Both the position numbers and the translations under genes were made by a program. Below the pieces are notes generated by a model. That model saw only the letters and a program-made list of their open reading frames with translations. It searched no databases and had not been told where the DNA came from. Shown here piece by piece: positions 1 through 6,986 of a DNA stretch of 37,548 nucleotides; positions within the stretch are counted from its first letter, which is position 1, and every line of letters starts with the position of its first letter. Source of the DNA: Prevotellaceae bacterium UBA2738 (GTDB taxonomy: Bacteria > Bacteroidota > Bacteroidia > Bacteroidales > Bacteroidaceae); the NCBI GenBank assembly GCA_002353585.1, contig DEJW01000038.1, positions 2,206 to 39,753 on the forward strand. Direction: 5' to 3'.

Positions 1-285
1 AACGGGAACGATAACGGGAACGAAGACGAGAAAGAGGAACCTAAGGCTGGGAAGACCTCAAAGTCATCTGGCATCATGGGCAAGGTGCTGAAGGCTATCA
101 TGACAGCTGTCACCTCTACCTTCGCGGCTATCCTCGGCACCTACGTGAGCAATAAGATTGCTGGCAAGAAATCACGCTCCAGAACCTCGACCAAGGAAAG
201 AGTGGTGAAGAATGCCACCAGTGCAGCAACTCGCACCATCACACGAGAACTGACGCGAGATATACTGGGAAATCTGAAGATATAA
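1..285 (+). CDS. C-terminal fragment, probable HerA-like (DUF853) ATPase
   Basis: The frame is open from the first base of the window, so this is the 3' end of a longer gene and not a 69-residue protein starting at the internal ATG at 76. The visible 94 residues begin with an acidic Asn/Asp/Glu-rich linker (about residues 1-15), pass through a Lys/Ser stretch and an Ala/Thr-rich, possibly amphipathic segment, and end in a conserved-looking tail containing ATRTITRELTRDILGNL. From memory, a tail of this kind (TR.L.R.ILG.L) closes DUF853 HerA-like helicase/ATPases such as E. coli YjgR and its Bacteroidales homologues. The catalytic part lies outside the window, so the assignment rests on the tail alone. 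Otherwise it is an unidentified protein C terminus. It converges on ddh. Confidence 0.5.
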   Translation, partial: NGNDNGNEDEKEEPKAGKTSKSSGIMGKVLKAIMTAVTSTFAAILGTYVSNKIAGKKSRSRTSTKERVVKNATSAATRTITRELTRDILGNLKI

Positions 286-362
286 CTCGCTTCGCTCGTA
301 CGATACGCAACCAAAGGTTGCTACGATACGCTTCGCTACGATACGTCACTTCGTGACTACGA
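286..362. repeat. TACGATACG-spaced small hairpin array
   Basis: Three exact copies of the nonamer TACGATACG (299-307, 322-330, 337-345), plus a partial copy at 358-362, separate small inverted repeats. These are GCAACC-AAA-GGTTGC (307-321), GC-TTC-GC (330-336) and GTCAC-TTC-GTGAC (345-357). The array starts directly after the stop codon of the upstream gene. It has no coding potential. It looks like a composite intergenic repeat of the Bacteroidales type; its function is unknown. Confidence 0.7.
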
Positions 363-369
363 AAACTAT

Positions 370-396
370 AAGGGCAGCAAAGTATTTGCTGCCCTT
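370..396. terminator. bidirectional hairpin between convergent genes
   Basis: A perfect 12-bp stem (AAGGGCAGCAAA at 370-381, TTTGCTGCCCTT at 385-396) closes a 3-nt loop. It lies between the plus-strand gene ending at 285 and ddh ending at 468 on the minus strand. T-tracts on both sides are short, so the evidence for termination is the stem strength and its convergent position. Confidence 0.75.
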
Positions 397-400
397 TATT

Positions 401-465
401 GTTCCCGTACTCCGAGCTTTACTCGCCTGAGCACCTACGGAGCGCAAGAACGTTAAAGTTCCCGT
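401..465. repeat. REP-like element copy 1 between 8-bp direct repeats
   Basis: The 43-nt element at 409-451 is nearly identical to one at 33864-33906, differing by a few substitutions and two 1-nt indels. On the minus strand it carries GTAGG followed by TGCTC-AGGC-GAGTA, which is a tetranucleotide plus a small hairpin. It is bounded on the left by GTTCCCGT (401-408) and, after a short spacer, on the right by the same octamer (458-465). It ends 2 nt before the ddh stop codon. Confidence 0.75.
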
Positions 466-467
466 TA

Positions 468-1367
468 TTATACCAAATGTGCAATCAAGTCCTCACGCTC
501 GCCTGGGAGGTAGTCGATAACAGGTATCTCAACCATAGTGTAGGCAGCAGGCTGCTGCTTCATGGTAGCACGAGCTACATTGACGAGCACCTGAGCAGTG
601 AGGGCTGGGTTGTTAATCTTCATATTAAACTCGAAGAGCTGGTTGTGGGTCTTGCCACTGACACCCTTACGAGTGAGGTTTACGCCGTGACCAACGTCAT
701 TCAGGGCATCAACGCTCTCTACCTGGAACACGTGAGTCTCATCGTTAGCGAAGTAAGGGTCAGCCTTGATAGCCTTGGTAACCTCAGCAAGGTCAGCACC
801 TGGCTCAAGTTCTACATACACCATACGACGATGTATGCCCTCACCCACTGGGATAGTCATAGAGAGAGCATCCTTCACACCAGCCTTAGAGCGCACGCAA
901 ACAGAGTGGCCCATAGAACGGCCAGGACCGAAGTTGGTGTATGAGAGGCCCTTAGGAGCGAGTGACTGCATGAGGGTGCGGACAACAGAGTCAGAACCTG
1001 GGTCCCAACCAGCTGCTATCACAGCAACAGCATTGTTAGCCTTACAGATAGGCATGAGAGCCTTGCGATAGTCAACGATAGAGGTGTGGATATCGAAAGA
1101 GTCAACGGTGTTGATGCCCTTAGCCAGAATCTTCTCAGCAAACTCCTGACAAGAACGTGTAGGAGTAGCGAGGATGGCCACATCAACGTCCTTCAGCTCG
1201 TCAATATCCTTCACCACCTGGTATGGGGTGAGTTCGAGAGGCTTGTTCTCAGCACCGTTACGACGCACAACGCCTGCAATCTCGAAGTCTTCAGCTGCCT
1301 CGAGAGCCTCGATGGCAAACTTGCCAATGTTGCCGTAACCTACTACGGCTGCTCTGATTTTCTTCAT
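468..1367 (-). CDS. ddh: meso-diaminopimelate dehydrogenase
   Basis: This NADPH-dependent enzyme reductively aminates tetrahydrodipicolinate directly to meso-diaminopimelate, the cross-linking residue of peptidoglycan and a lysine precursor. The 299-residue length is slightly below the usual ~320. The N terminus carries the Rossmann dinucleotide motif AAVVGYGNIGKFA (about residues 6-18). Further on come the substrate-domain stretches AAGWDPGSDSVVR and FGPGRSMGHSV, typical of Ddh. The ATG start at 1367 is preceded by a well-formed promoter about 85 bp upstream. It is monocistronic and converges on the preceding plus-strand gene, with a hairpin between them. The family assignment is firm. Confidence 0.93.
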   Translation of the reverse strand: MKKIRAAVVGYGNIGKFAIEALEAAEDFEIAGVVRRNGAENKPLELTPYQVVKDIDELKDVDVAILATPTRSCQEFAEKILAKGINTVDSFDIHTSIVDYRKALMPICKANNAVAVIAAGWDPGSDSVVRTLMQSLAPKGLSYTNFGPGRSMGHSVCVRSKAGVKDALSMTIPVGEGIHRRMVYVELEPGADLAEVTKAIKADPYFANDETHVFQVESVDALNDVGHGVNLTRKGVSGKTHNQLFEFNMKINNPALTAQVLVNVARATMKQQPAAYTMVEIPVIDYLPGEREDLIAHLV

Positions 1368-1452
1368 AATTAGCTTGTTTGGTTGTTATGTTAATTTGTT
1401 AATTTTATCGGCTTATTTATAGCATTTTGTTATCCAATCACAAAATATGAGT

Positions 1453-1485
1453 GCAAAAGTACAGAAATAATACGATTTAACCAAA
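1453..1485 (-). promoter_or_regulatory. Bacteroidetes-type promoter of ddh
   Basis: On the minus strand a TTTG -33 box (1485-1482), a 20-nt spacer and TACTTTTGC (1461-1453) match the Bacteroidetes housekeeping consensus TTTG-N19/20-TAnnTTTG. Transcription would start near 1446, giving a ddh leader of about 80 nt. The rest of the 1368-1614 gap is AT-rich and non-coding. Confidence 0.8.
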
Positions 1486-1571
1486 CATTTCGTAAGATTT
1501 TTGCATATATTACTTATTTTTTATTACTGAGTCAAAGAAAACTTTGCAACGTGATTGCAAAAAGAAGTTAG

Positions 1572-1580
1572 TAATTTTGC
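1572..1580 (+). promoter_or_regulatory. promoter -7 box of metal permease
   Basis: TAATTTTGC fits the TAnnTTTG -7 element, 35 bp before the ATG at 1615. No TTTG box sits at the standard 19-20 bp spacing; the nearest, at 1543-1546, is 25 bp away. This may indicate activator dependence, for example on a metal sensor, but that is inference. Confidence 0.5.
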
Positions 1581-1614
1581 AGTCGAAATTACGAGAACTA
1601 AAAAAAAATAAAAC

Positions 1615-2733
1615 ATGAATGAAGTATTACATTTAATCAATGAAATGTCACCCTACCTGTTGTTGGGTTTCTTCTTTGCTGGTCTGTTGCATGCCTTTGT
1701 GCCAGGAGTGGTATATAGCCGTTACCTGAGTGGTCACGGATTCCGCTCCGTGATATATGCTGCCATGCTTGGTGTGCCCCTGCCATTATGCTCATGCGGA
1801 GTATTGCCTACGGCAATGTCGTTGAAAAAAGAGGGAGCATCAAAGGGTGCCACCGTAGCATTTCTCATTGCCACCCCAGAGACAGGTGTGGACTCTATCG
1901 CTGCCACCTATTCGCTCATGGGACTGCCCTTTGCCATCATCAGACCTATAGCAGCATTCCTCACCTCGCTGTTTGCAGGAGTGTTGGTAAACAAATTTGA
2001 CAAGACAGAACCAGAGGCTGAGAAAGAGTCTGAGCCTGAGCACTCATGTTGCTGTCATCATGAGGAGAAACAGCCTGAACCCGAACACTCATGCTGTTGT
2101 CATAATGAGGAGAAGCACTCAAACCGCCTTGTCGAGGCACTGCGCTACGGCTTTATCGACATGATGGGCGACATAGGCAAATGGTTGGTAGTAGGACTGG
2201 TGGTAGCAGGACTGATCACGGTATTTGTGCCAAACGAGTTTTTCGAGGTGTTTAAGGACAATACATTCCTTTCTATGCTACTGGTATTGTGCATCGCCAT
2301 ACCTATGTATATCTGTGCCACAGGTTCTATACCTATAGCCGTAGCCCTGATAATGAAGGGACTGACACCAGGAGCCGCACTGGTATTGCTCATGGCAGGA
2401 CCAGCCTGCAATGTAGCCTCTATGCTGGTGCTGGGTAAGCGATTGGGTAAGAAGACTCTGTTGCTTTATCTGTTTGCCATAATAACGGGTGCCATAGTGG
2501 CTGGTTGCATCATCGACATACTACCAAGAGAATGGTTTATGCCTACGATAATGCAGTCGGCTTGTTGCTCACCTGAAGACACCTCATGGTTTAACTGGAC
2601 ATGTACAGGCATACTGACGATGCTGTTGCTATACAGCCTCATCCGTCACCTGGACGGCGAGGGAGAGTGCCATTGTCATCACGAAGGAAAACAGCCAGAG
2701 CCAGAGCACTCCTGCTGTTGCCACAAAGATTAG
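1615..2733 (+). CDS. SO_0444-type heavy-metal (Cu/Zn) efflux permease
   Basis: A 372-residue inner-membrane permease of the predicted permease/DUF318 superfamily, most like the SO_0444 family of Cu/Zn efflux transporters. About eight to ten hydrophobic segments are visible. The family signature PLCSCGV is at residues 57-63, with matching half-repeat motifs MYICATG (231-237) and AGPACN (261-266). Distinctive metal-binding arms are present: EPEHSCCCH occurs twice in the central cytoplasmic-type loop (about residues 140-163) and once at the C terminus (362-370), beside ECHCHH (351-356). These Cys/His clusters suggest metal capture before export. The gene is monocistronic. Its stop codon overlaps the convergent tsaB stop by 3-4 nt. 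The exact metal cannot be read from sequence. Confidence 0.85.
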   Translation: MNEVLHLINEMSPYLLLGFFFAGLLHAFVPGVVYSRYLSGHGFRSVIYAAMLGVPLPLCSCGVLPTAMSLKKEGASKGATVAFLIATPETGVDSIAATYSLMGLPFAIIRPIAAFLTSLFAGVLVNKFDKTEPEAEKESEPEHSCCCHHEEKQPEPEHSCCCHNEEKHSNRLVEALRYGFIDMMGDIGKWLVVGLVVAGLITVFVPNEFFEVFKDNTFLSMLLVLCIAIPMYICATGSIPIAVALIMKGLTPGAALVLLMAGPACNVASMLVLGKRLGKKTLLLYLFAIITGAIVAGCIIDILPREWFMPTIMQSACCSPEDTSWFNWTCTGILTMLLLYSLIRHLDGEGECHCHHEGKQPEPEHSCCCHKD

Positions 2734-3455
2734 TCTTTCAGCAGGTTCTTTGGAAGCTTGGCCTGATAATCCTTAAAATACTGGGGGGTAAAATAAGCCA
2801 CATCCTCATACTGCCCTTTGCGGAGTCGCATCTCTGCAAGGGGCATCATGTTCTTGGCAAGTGGCTGAATATCAGCTACAAAGTGGGCGTTGGGATGATT
2901 GATAACCTCCTTACACTTCTGGGCACCATTGCCAAAGAAAAAGACGTGATGGCTATCAAGGAATTCCTTGTAAGTATCAGCATCAACAATATCAGACTGC
3001 ACGCCTCGCACCTCGTTAAGAGATGTATCATACAAGGCTGCAAAGACCTCCATACGACGGGCATCAATCATAGGACAAAGGAGCACCTTATCAGCCTCAG
3101 CAAGAGAGGCGAAATACTTCTCTTCATTGAGCAACAAAGGTACGCAAAGCAACTGCAAGGTAGGCACAGAGAGGAGTTTGGCATCACTGCCATAAGCCAA
3201 GCCCTTAGCCATAGAGGTGCCTATGCGCAGACCTGTATAGCTGCCAGGACCAGAGGAAACAGCCACAGCATCGAGATGAAGGTGAGCCTCTTCGACTGCC
3301 TTCATAGCCTCATCAGCCATAGAACCCAGTTTCTCAGAAGCCTGAGAGCCCTTGCCATTGCCCTGTTCCACCTTGTCAAAAACACACAGTCCGTCATTGC
3401 TGACAGCTATGCTGCTTACGTCGGTACTCGTCTCTATTTGTAAAATGCAAGCCAT
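2730..3455 (-). CDS. tsaB: tRNA t6A biosynthesis protein TsaB
   Basis: TsaB is the inactive ASKHA-fold partner of TsaD in the complex that makes N6-threonylcarbamoyladenosine at tRNA position 37. The 241-residue protein begins MACILQIETS and carries the family motif SSGPGSYTGLRIG near residue 70, with a C-terminal region typical of Bacteroidetes TsaB. The frame is open 17 codons further upstream to 3506, but that extension runs through the promoter -7 box (3503-3495), so the start at 3455 is preferred. It is monocistronic, divergent from yicC and convergent with the metal permease, whose stop codon it overlaps. Confidence 0.92.
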   Translation of the reverse strand: MACILQIETSTDVSSIAVSNDGLCVFDKVEQGNGKGSQASEKLGSMADEAMKAVEEAHLHLDAVAVSSGPGSYTGLRIGTSMAKGLAYGSDAKLLSVPTLQLLCVPLLLNEEKYFASLAEADKVLLCPMIDARRMEVFAALYDTSLNEVRGVQSDIVDADTYKEFLDSHHVFFFGNGAQKCKEVINHPNAHFVADIQPLAKNMMPLAEMRLRKGQYEDVAYFTPQYFKDYQAKLPKNLLKD

Positions 3456-3494
3456 TTTAGCGTAGAAAGTGTAAAGTTTTTTATTAAATCGCTT

Positions 3495-3526
3495 GCAAAA
3501 GTACAAAAAATAGTTGAAAACGCAAA
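3495..3526 (-). promoter_or_regulatory. Bacteroidetes-type promoter of tsaB
   Basis: On the minus strand TTTG (3526-3523), exactly 19 nt, then TACTTTTGC (3503-3495) is a textbook match to TTTG-N19-TAnnTTTG. Transcription would begin near 3488, which excludes the longer upstream reading-frame start. Confidence 0.85.
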
Positions 3527-3558
3527 AACTATGAACTATGAACTATGAACTATGAACT
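3527..3558. repeat. (AACTATG)4 tandem repeat between divergent promoters
   Basis: Four perfect copies of the heptamer AACTATG plus AACT. The array begins immediately beyond the -33 box of tsaB and ends 8 bp before the yicC -7 box. A TATG within the third unit (3544-3547) stands exactly 19 bp from the yicC -7 element, so the repeat itself may act as a degenerate -33 box. Confidence 0.85.
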
Positions 3559-3566
3559 TTTTTTTG

Positions 3567-3575
3567 TACCTTTGC
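3567..3575 (+). promoter_or_regulatory. promoter -7 box of the yicC-purN operon
   Basis: TACCTTTGC is an exact TAnnTTTG match 23 bp before the yicC ATG, leaving a very short leader. No other promoter-like box is visible in the narrow gaps downstream, so this may drive all eight genes to the terminator at 10846. Confidence 0.7.
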
Positions 3576-3597
3576 AGAAATTAAACTTTTACGATTT

Positions 3598-4476
3598 ATG
3601 CTACTATCAATGACTGGTTACGGCAAAGCCGTAGCAAAATACCAGGACAAAACCATTCACGTAGAGATAAAGACGCTGAACTCAAAGGCACTGGACTGCT
3701 CTACACGTATAGCTCCTATCTATAGAGAAAAGGAGATGGACATACGCAAGATGATACAAGAGAGTGCCATAAGAGGCAAGATAGACTTCTCAATATGGAT
3801 AGAGAAAGAGGTATCGAGCGAGGCACAGACCATAAACATGCCACTGGTGAAGAGCTATGCCGAACAGTTGCAGACAGTGAAGAGCGAACTGGGCATAACA
3901 ACAGACGACCTGTTGCCTATCATTATGCGAATGCCAGACGTGATGTCGCGTCAGGAGATAGAGGAACTGTGCGACGAGGAATGGACTGTGGCAAGCAAGG
4001 CTATAGAAGAGGCTCTGCAAAACCTCTACGACTTCCGCAAACAGGAGGGTGCAGCCCTGCAGAAGAAGTTTGAAGAGAAGATAGACAATATAGCACGTCT
4101 GATGGGCGAGATAGAGCCCTACGAGCAGAGCCGTGTGGAGAAAATACGTCAGCGACTGATTGAGAACCTGAAGGCTATACCTGACGTGGAGTATGACACC
4201 AACCGTCTGGAACAGGAGCTGATATACTACATAGAGAAACTCGACATATCAGAGGAGAAGCAGCGACTTGCCAACCACCTGAAGTATTTCCGTGATACGA
4301 TGAATGAGGACATACCACAGGGACAGGGCAAGAAACTCGGATTCATAGCCCAGGAAATGGGGCGCGAGATAAATACCACTGGCTCGAAGAGCAATAATGC
4401 CGAGATGCAGAACATAGTGGTGCAGATGAAGGACGAACTGGAACAGATAAAGGAGCAGGTGCTGAATGCACTATAG
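3598..4476 (+). CDS. yicC: YicC-family endoribonuclease
   Basis: A 292-residue YicC protein, the usual family length. The N terminus LLSMTGYGKAVAKY (residues 2-15) is the family hallmark (M.S.TGYG), and VEIKTLNSKALD follows, both in the YicC_N domain. The C-terminal DUF1732 region, about residues 205-292, contains ERLANHL-like and GKKLGFIAQEMGREINTTGSK, which is highly conserved. E. coli YicC is reported as a metal-dependent endoribonuclease that acts on RNA such as RyhB; that function is transferred by family. First gene of a long operon, with DUF4290 36 bp downstream. In many Bacteroides genomes it is followed by gmk, which here lies five genes further on. Confidence 0.92.
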   Translation: MLLSMTGYGKAVAKYQDKTIHVEIKTLNSKALDCSTRIAPIYREKEMDIRKMIQESAIRGKIDFSIWIEKEVSSEAQTINMPLVKSYAEQLQTVKSELGITTDDLLPIIMRMPDVMSRQEIEELCDEEWTVASKAIEEALQNLYDFRKQEGAALQKKFEEKIDNIARLMGEIEPYEQSRVEKIRQRLIENLKAIPDVEYDTNRLEQELIYYIEKLDISEEKQRLANHLKYFRDTMNEDIPQGQGKKLGFIAQEMGREINTTGSKSNNAEMQNIVVQMKDELEQIKEQVLNAL

Positions 4477-4478
4477 AG

Positions 4479-4510
4479 CAGTTCACAGTGAATTACTAAT
4501 TACTAATTAG
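4479..4510. repeat. intergenic short tandem repeat
   Basis: The yicC-DUF4290 gap is made of CAGTTCACAGTG followed by repeats of ATTACTA (AATTACTAATTACTAATTAG). These are the same words that fill other gaps at 6439-6476, 10240-10275 and 27241-27285. Confidence 0.65.
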
Positions 4511-4512
4511 TC

Positions 4513-5112
4513 ATGGACATACAAGGATTAGACTACAATACTGAGCGCGAGAAGATGCGCCTCAAGGCTTACGGCAGAGACATACAGCAGATGGTGGAAC
4601 ATGCCGTGACACTACCCACAAAGGCTGAAAGGCAGAGATGCGCTGAAGACATAATAAACACCATGAAGAGAGTGGTGCCAAGCCAGCAGAGCTACAAGGA
4701 AAGAACACCAATGCTGTGGTATCACCTTGCCTTGATGAGCGACTTCAAACTGGATATAGACTACCCAGTGGAATTTGAGCATGAGGACAAAATGGCGACC
4801 CCTCCCGAGAAGATAGAATACAGCAAGCAGTCTGTGCCTGTGCGACACTATGGCAAACTGCTCTTTGCCATGTTTGACAAACTGAAAGAGATGCCTGAAG
4901 GACCGATGCGCGACGCACTGGCTCAGGAAACTGCAGAACAGATGTATCGCAGTCTGGCTTCATGGGGATTCGGTTCGGTGAATAAGGAACGCGTGGTGGA
5001 CGACCTGGCACGCTTTACCAATGGTAAGATACAGATGATGCCTGACGAGGTAAGGATTAGTTCTGCCGTCAGCATGAACCAAAAGGCTACAACAAAGAGG
5101 AAAAAGAAGTAA
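4513..5112 (+). CDS. DUF4290 domain protein
   Basis: A 199-residue soluble protein beginning MDIQGLDYNTEREKMRLKAYG, which I recognise as the DUF4290 family restricted to Bacteroidota. No signal peptide or membrane segment is visible. The sequence is mostly helical-looking and ends in a Lys-rich tail (TTKRKKK). No function is established. Its position directly before murA (19 bp gap) is conserved in Bacteroidales as I recall, suggesting a link to envelope synthesis or to expression of the murA-rimM-dxr-rseP set. Family call firm; role unknown. Confidence 0.85.
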   Translation: MDIQGLDYNTEREKMRLKAYGRDIQQMVEHAVTLPTKAERQRCAEDIINTMKRVVPSQQSYKERTPMLWYHLALMSDFKLDIDYPVEFEHEDKMATPPEKIEYSKQSVPVRHYGKLLFAMFDKLKEMPEGPMRDALAQETAEQMYRSLASWGFGSVNKERVVDDLARFTNGKIQMMPDEVRISSAVSMNQKATTKRKKK

Positions 5113-5131
5113 AACAAAGAGAGAGATAAGC

Positions 5132-6436
5132 ATGGAGACGTTCATCATAGAGGGTGGAAACGCCCTGAAGGGCGACATAATACCACAGGGAGCCAAGAAC
5201 GAGGCATTGGAGGTGATATGTGCGACACTGCTCACCGAAGAAGAGGTGACGATAAGCAATGTGCCTGACATACTCGATGTAAACAACCTCATAAAACTGC
5301 TGAAGGACATAGGCGTGAAGGTGACCAACCCAGAGAAGGGTGTATTCACTTTCAAAGCTGACAAACTGGACTTGGAATATCTGAGCAGTGACGAGTTTGT
5401 GAGGGAGTGTGCTCAGTTGCGTGGCTCAGTTCTGATGATTGGTCCGCTGCTGGGACGATTCGGCAAGGCTACTGTAGCAAAGCCTGGTGGCGACAAGATA
5501 GGCAGAAGAAGACTGGATACCCACTTCTTGGGGTTCCATAACTTAGGAGCACGCTACGAACGTGTGATTGGCAGGGATGTGTATGAACTGAGTGCCGACA
5601 AACTGAAAGGCTGCTACATGCTACTCGACGAGGCATCAGTGACTGGTACGGCAAACATCATCATGGCATCAGTAATGGCTGAGGGAACTACCACTATATA
5701 CAATGCCGCGTGTGAACCATACATTCAGCAATTATGCCACATGCTGAACCAGATGGGTGCAAGCATCTCTGGCATAGGAAGTAACCTGCTGACCATAGTA
5801 GGAACCAATAAACTGAATGGTACGAAGCACCGTCTGCTACCTGATATGATAGAGGTAGGCTCATTCATCGCCATGGCTGTGATGGTAGGCGACGGCATAA
5901 GAATCAAAAATGCATCGATAAGAAATCTGGGCATTATACCTGATGCCTTCCGCAGACTGGGTATAACGATAGAGGAACAGGGCGACGACCTGTATGTGCC
6001 TCGCCATGACCACTACCAGATAGACTCGTTTATCGATGGCACCATAATGACACTGGCTGACGCTCCGTGGCCAGGACTGACACCAGACCTGCTGAGCGTG
6101 TTGCTCGTAGTGGCGACACAGGCACAGGGAAGTGTGCTGATACACCAGAAGATGTTTGAGAGCCGACTATTCTTCGTGGACAAGCTCATTGATATGGGTG
6201 CACAGATAATACTCTGCGACCCTCACAGAGCTGTGGTGGTGGGGCACGACAGAAAGAGAACGCTGAGAGCTGCCCGTATGTCAAGTCCTGACATTCGTGC
6301 TGGTATAGCACTGCTCATCGCTGCTCTGTCAGCCGACGGCACATCGCATATCAGCAACATTGCCCAGATAGACCGTGGCTACGAGAATATAGAAGGACGA
6401 CTGAACGCTCTGGGAGCTAAAATCAGGAGAGCGTAA
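5132..6436 (+). CDS. murA: UDP-GlcNAc 1-carboxyvinyltransferase MurA (Asp-type)
   Basis: MurA transfers enolpyruvate from PEP to UDP-GlcNAc, the first committed step of peptidoglycan synthesis, in the cytoplasm. The 434-residue length and the conserved stretches GGNALKGDIIPQGAKNEAL (residues 8-26) and LRGSVLMIGPLLGRFG fit the family. The catalytic loop reads KPGGDKIGRRRLDTH: residue 121 is Asp (GAC at 5492-5494) where E. coli has the fosfomycin-reactive Cys115. The Asp form is known from Mycobacterium and Chlamydia MurA and is associated with intrinsic fosfomycin resistance. The gene follows DUF4290 by 19 bp and is followed by rimM after a 40-bp repeat-filled gap. Confidence 0.96.
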   Translation: METFIIEGGNALKGDIIPQGAKNEALEVICATLLTEEEVTISNVPDILDVNNLIKLLKDIGVKVTNPEKGVFTFKADKLDLEYLSSDEFVRECAQLRGSVLMIGPLLGRFGKATVAKPGGDKIGRRRLDTHFLGFHNLGARYERVIGRDVYELSADKLKGCYMLLDEASVTGTANIIMASVMAEGTTTIYNAACEPYIQQLCHMLNQMGASISGIGSNLLTIVGTNKLNGTKHRLLPDMIEVGSFIAMAVMVGDGIRIKNASIRNLGIIPDAFRRLGITIEEQGDDLYVPRHDHYQIDSFIDGTIMTLADAPWPGLTPDLLSVLLVVATQAQGSVLIHQKMFESRLFFVDKLIDMGAQIILCDPHRAVVVGHDRKRTLRAARMSSPDIRAGIALLIAALSADGTSHISNIAQIDRGYENIEGRLNALGAKIRRA

Positions 6437-6438
6437 TA

Positions 6439-6476
6439 CAGTTCATAGTTCACAGTTCATAGTTCAAAGGTTCAAG
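6439..6476. repeat. intergenic TTCATAG/TTCACAG repeat abutting rimM start
   Basis: Tandem heptamers in the reverse orientation to the AACTATG family (CAGTTCATAGTTCACAG, then again TTCATAGTTCA) fill the whole murA-rimM gap and end directly against the GTG start of rimM. They leave no room for a conventional ribosome binding site. Confidence 0.75.
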
Positions 6477-6986
6477 GTGATTAACGGCGAGGTATATAAG
6501 ATAGGACGCTTAGGCAAGGCGCACGGCATAAAGGGCGAGGTCAGCATGTTTGTGGATGACGATGTCTTTGACCGTGTGGATGCTGAATACCTCATATTGG
6601 AACTTGACGGCATCATGGTGCCTTTCTTCATGGAGGAATACCGTTTTAAGACTGACGAAACGGCACTGATAAAGTTTGAGGGAATAGACACACAGGAAAG
6701 GGCGCGCGAACTGACTGGTGCCGATGTGTATTTCCCAAGAGAGATGGCTGAAACGCAGGATAATGACGAACTGAGTTATGCCCAACTGGTGGGCTACACC
6801 CTGATAAATGCCAACGACGACAAAGAGGTGGGCGAAATAGCCTACATAGACGAACAGACCATCAACATAATGTTTGAACTCACTGACGGCAGACTGATAC
6901 CTGCATCAGAGGAGCTGATAACAGACATAGATACGGAAAAGAAAACAATAACCCTCAACATAGCAGAGGGAATACTTGACTTATAA
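6477..6986 (+). CDS. rimM: 16S rRNA processing protein RimM
   Basis: RimM binds ribosomal protein S19 and the 30S head and assists 16S rRNA maturation. The 169-residue length is normal. The N-terminal motif YKIGRLGKAHGIKGEV (residues 7-22) is characteristic of the RimM beta-barrel domain, and a PRC-barrel-like C-terminal half (about residues 97-169) follows. The best start is GTG at 6477 (protein MINGEVYKIG), placing the family motif at its usual distance from the N terminus; there is no suitable ATG. The start codon touches the upstream repeat, which may have replaced the native initiation region. The stop is followed immediately by the dxr ATG, with no gap. Confidence 0.93.
   Translation: MINGEVYKIGRLGKAHGIKGEVSMFVDDDVFDRVDAEYLILELDGIMVPFFMEEYRFKTDETALIKFEGIDTQERARELTGADVYFPREMAETQDNDELSYAQLVGYTLINANDDKEVGEIAYIDEQTINIMFELTDGRLIPASEELITDIDTEKKTITLNIAEGILDL

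Noticed and set aside
399..944. 181-aa plus-strand open frame
   Set aside because: It is antisense to ddh, whose protein is well conserved. It has no promoter and no recognisable domain.
2601..3443. 280-aa plus-strand open frame
   Set aside because: It lies opposite tsaB and overlaps the permease end. The translation looks like low-complexity antisense sequence.
3456..3506. 17-codon N-terminal extension of tsaB
   Set aside because: It includes the promoter -7 box, and the TsaB family starts at MACILQIETS.
3527..3558. possible CRISPR-like array
   Set aside because: The units are seven bases and contiguous, without spacers, and no cas gene is present in the window.
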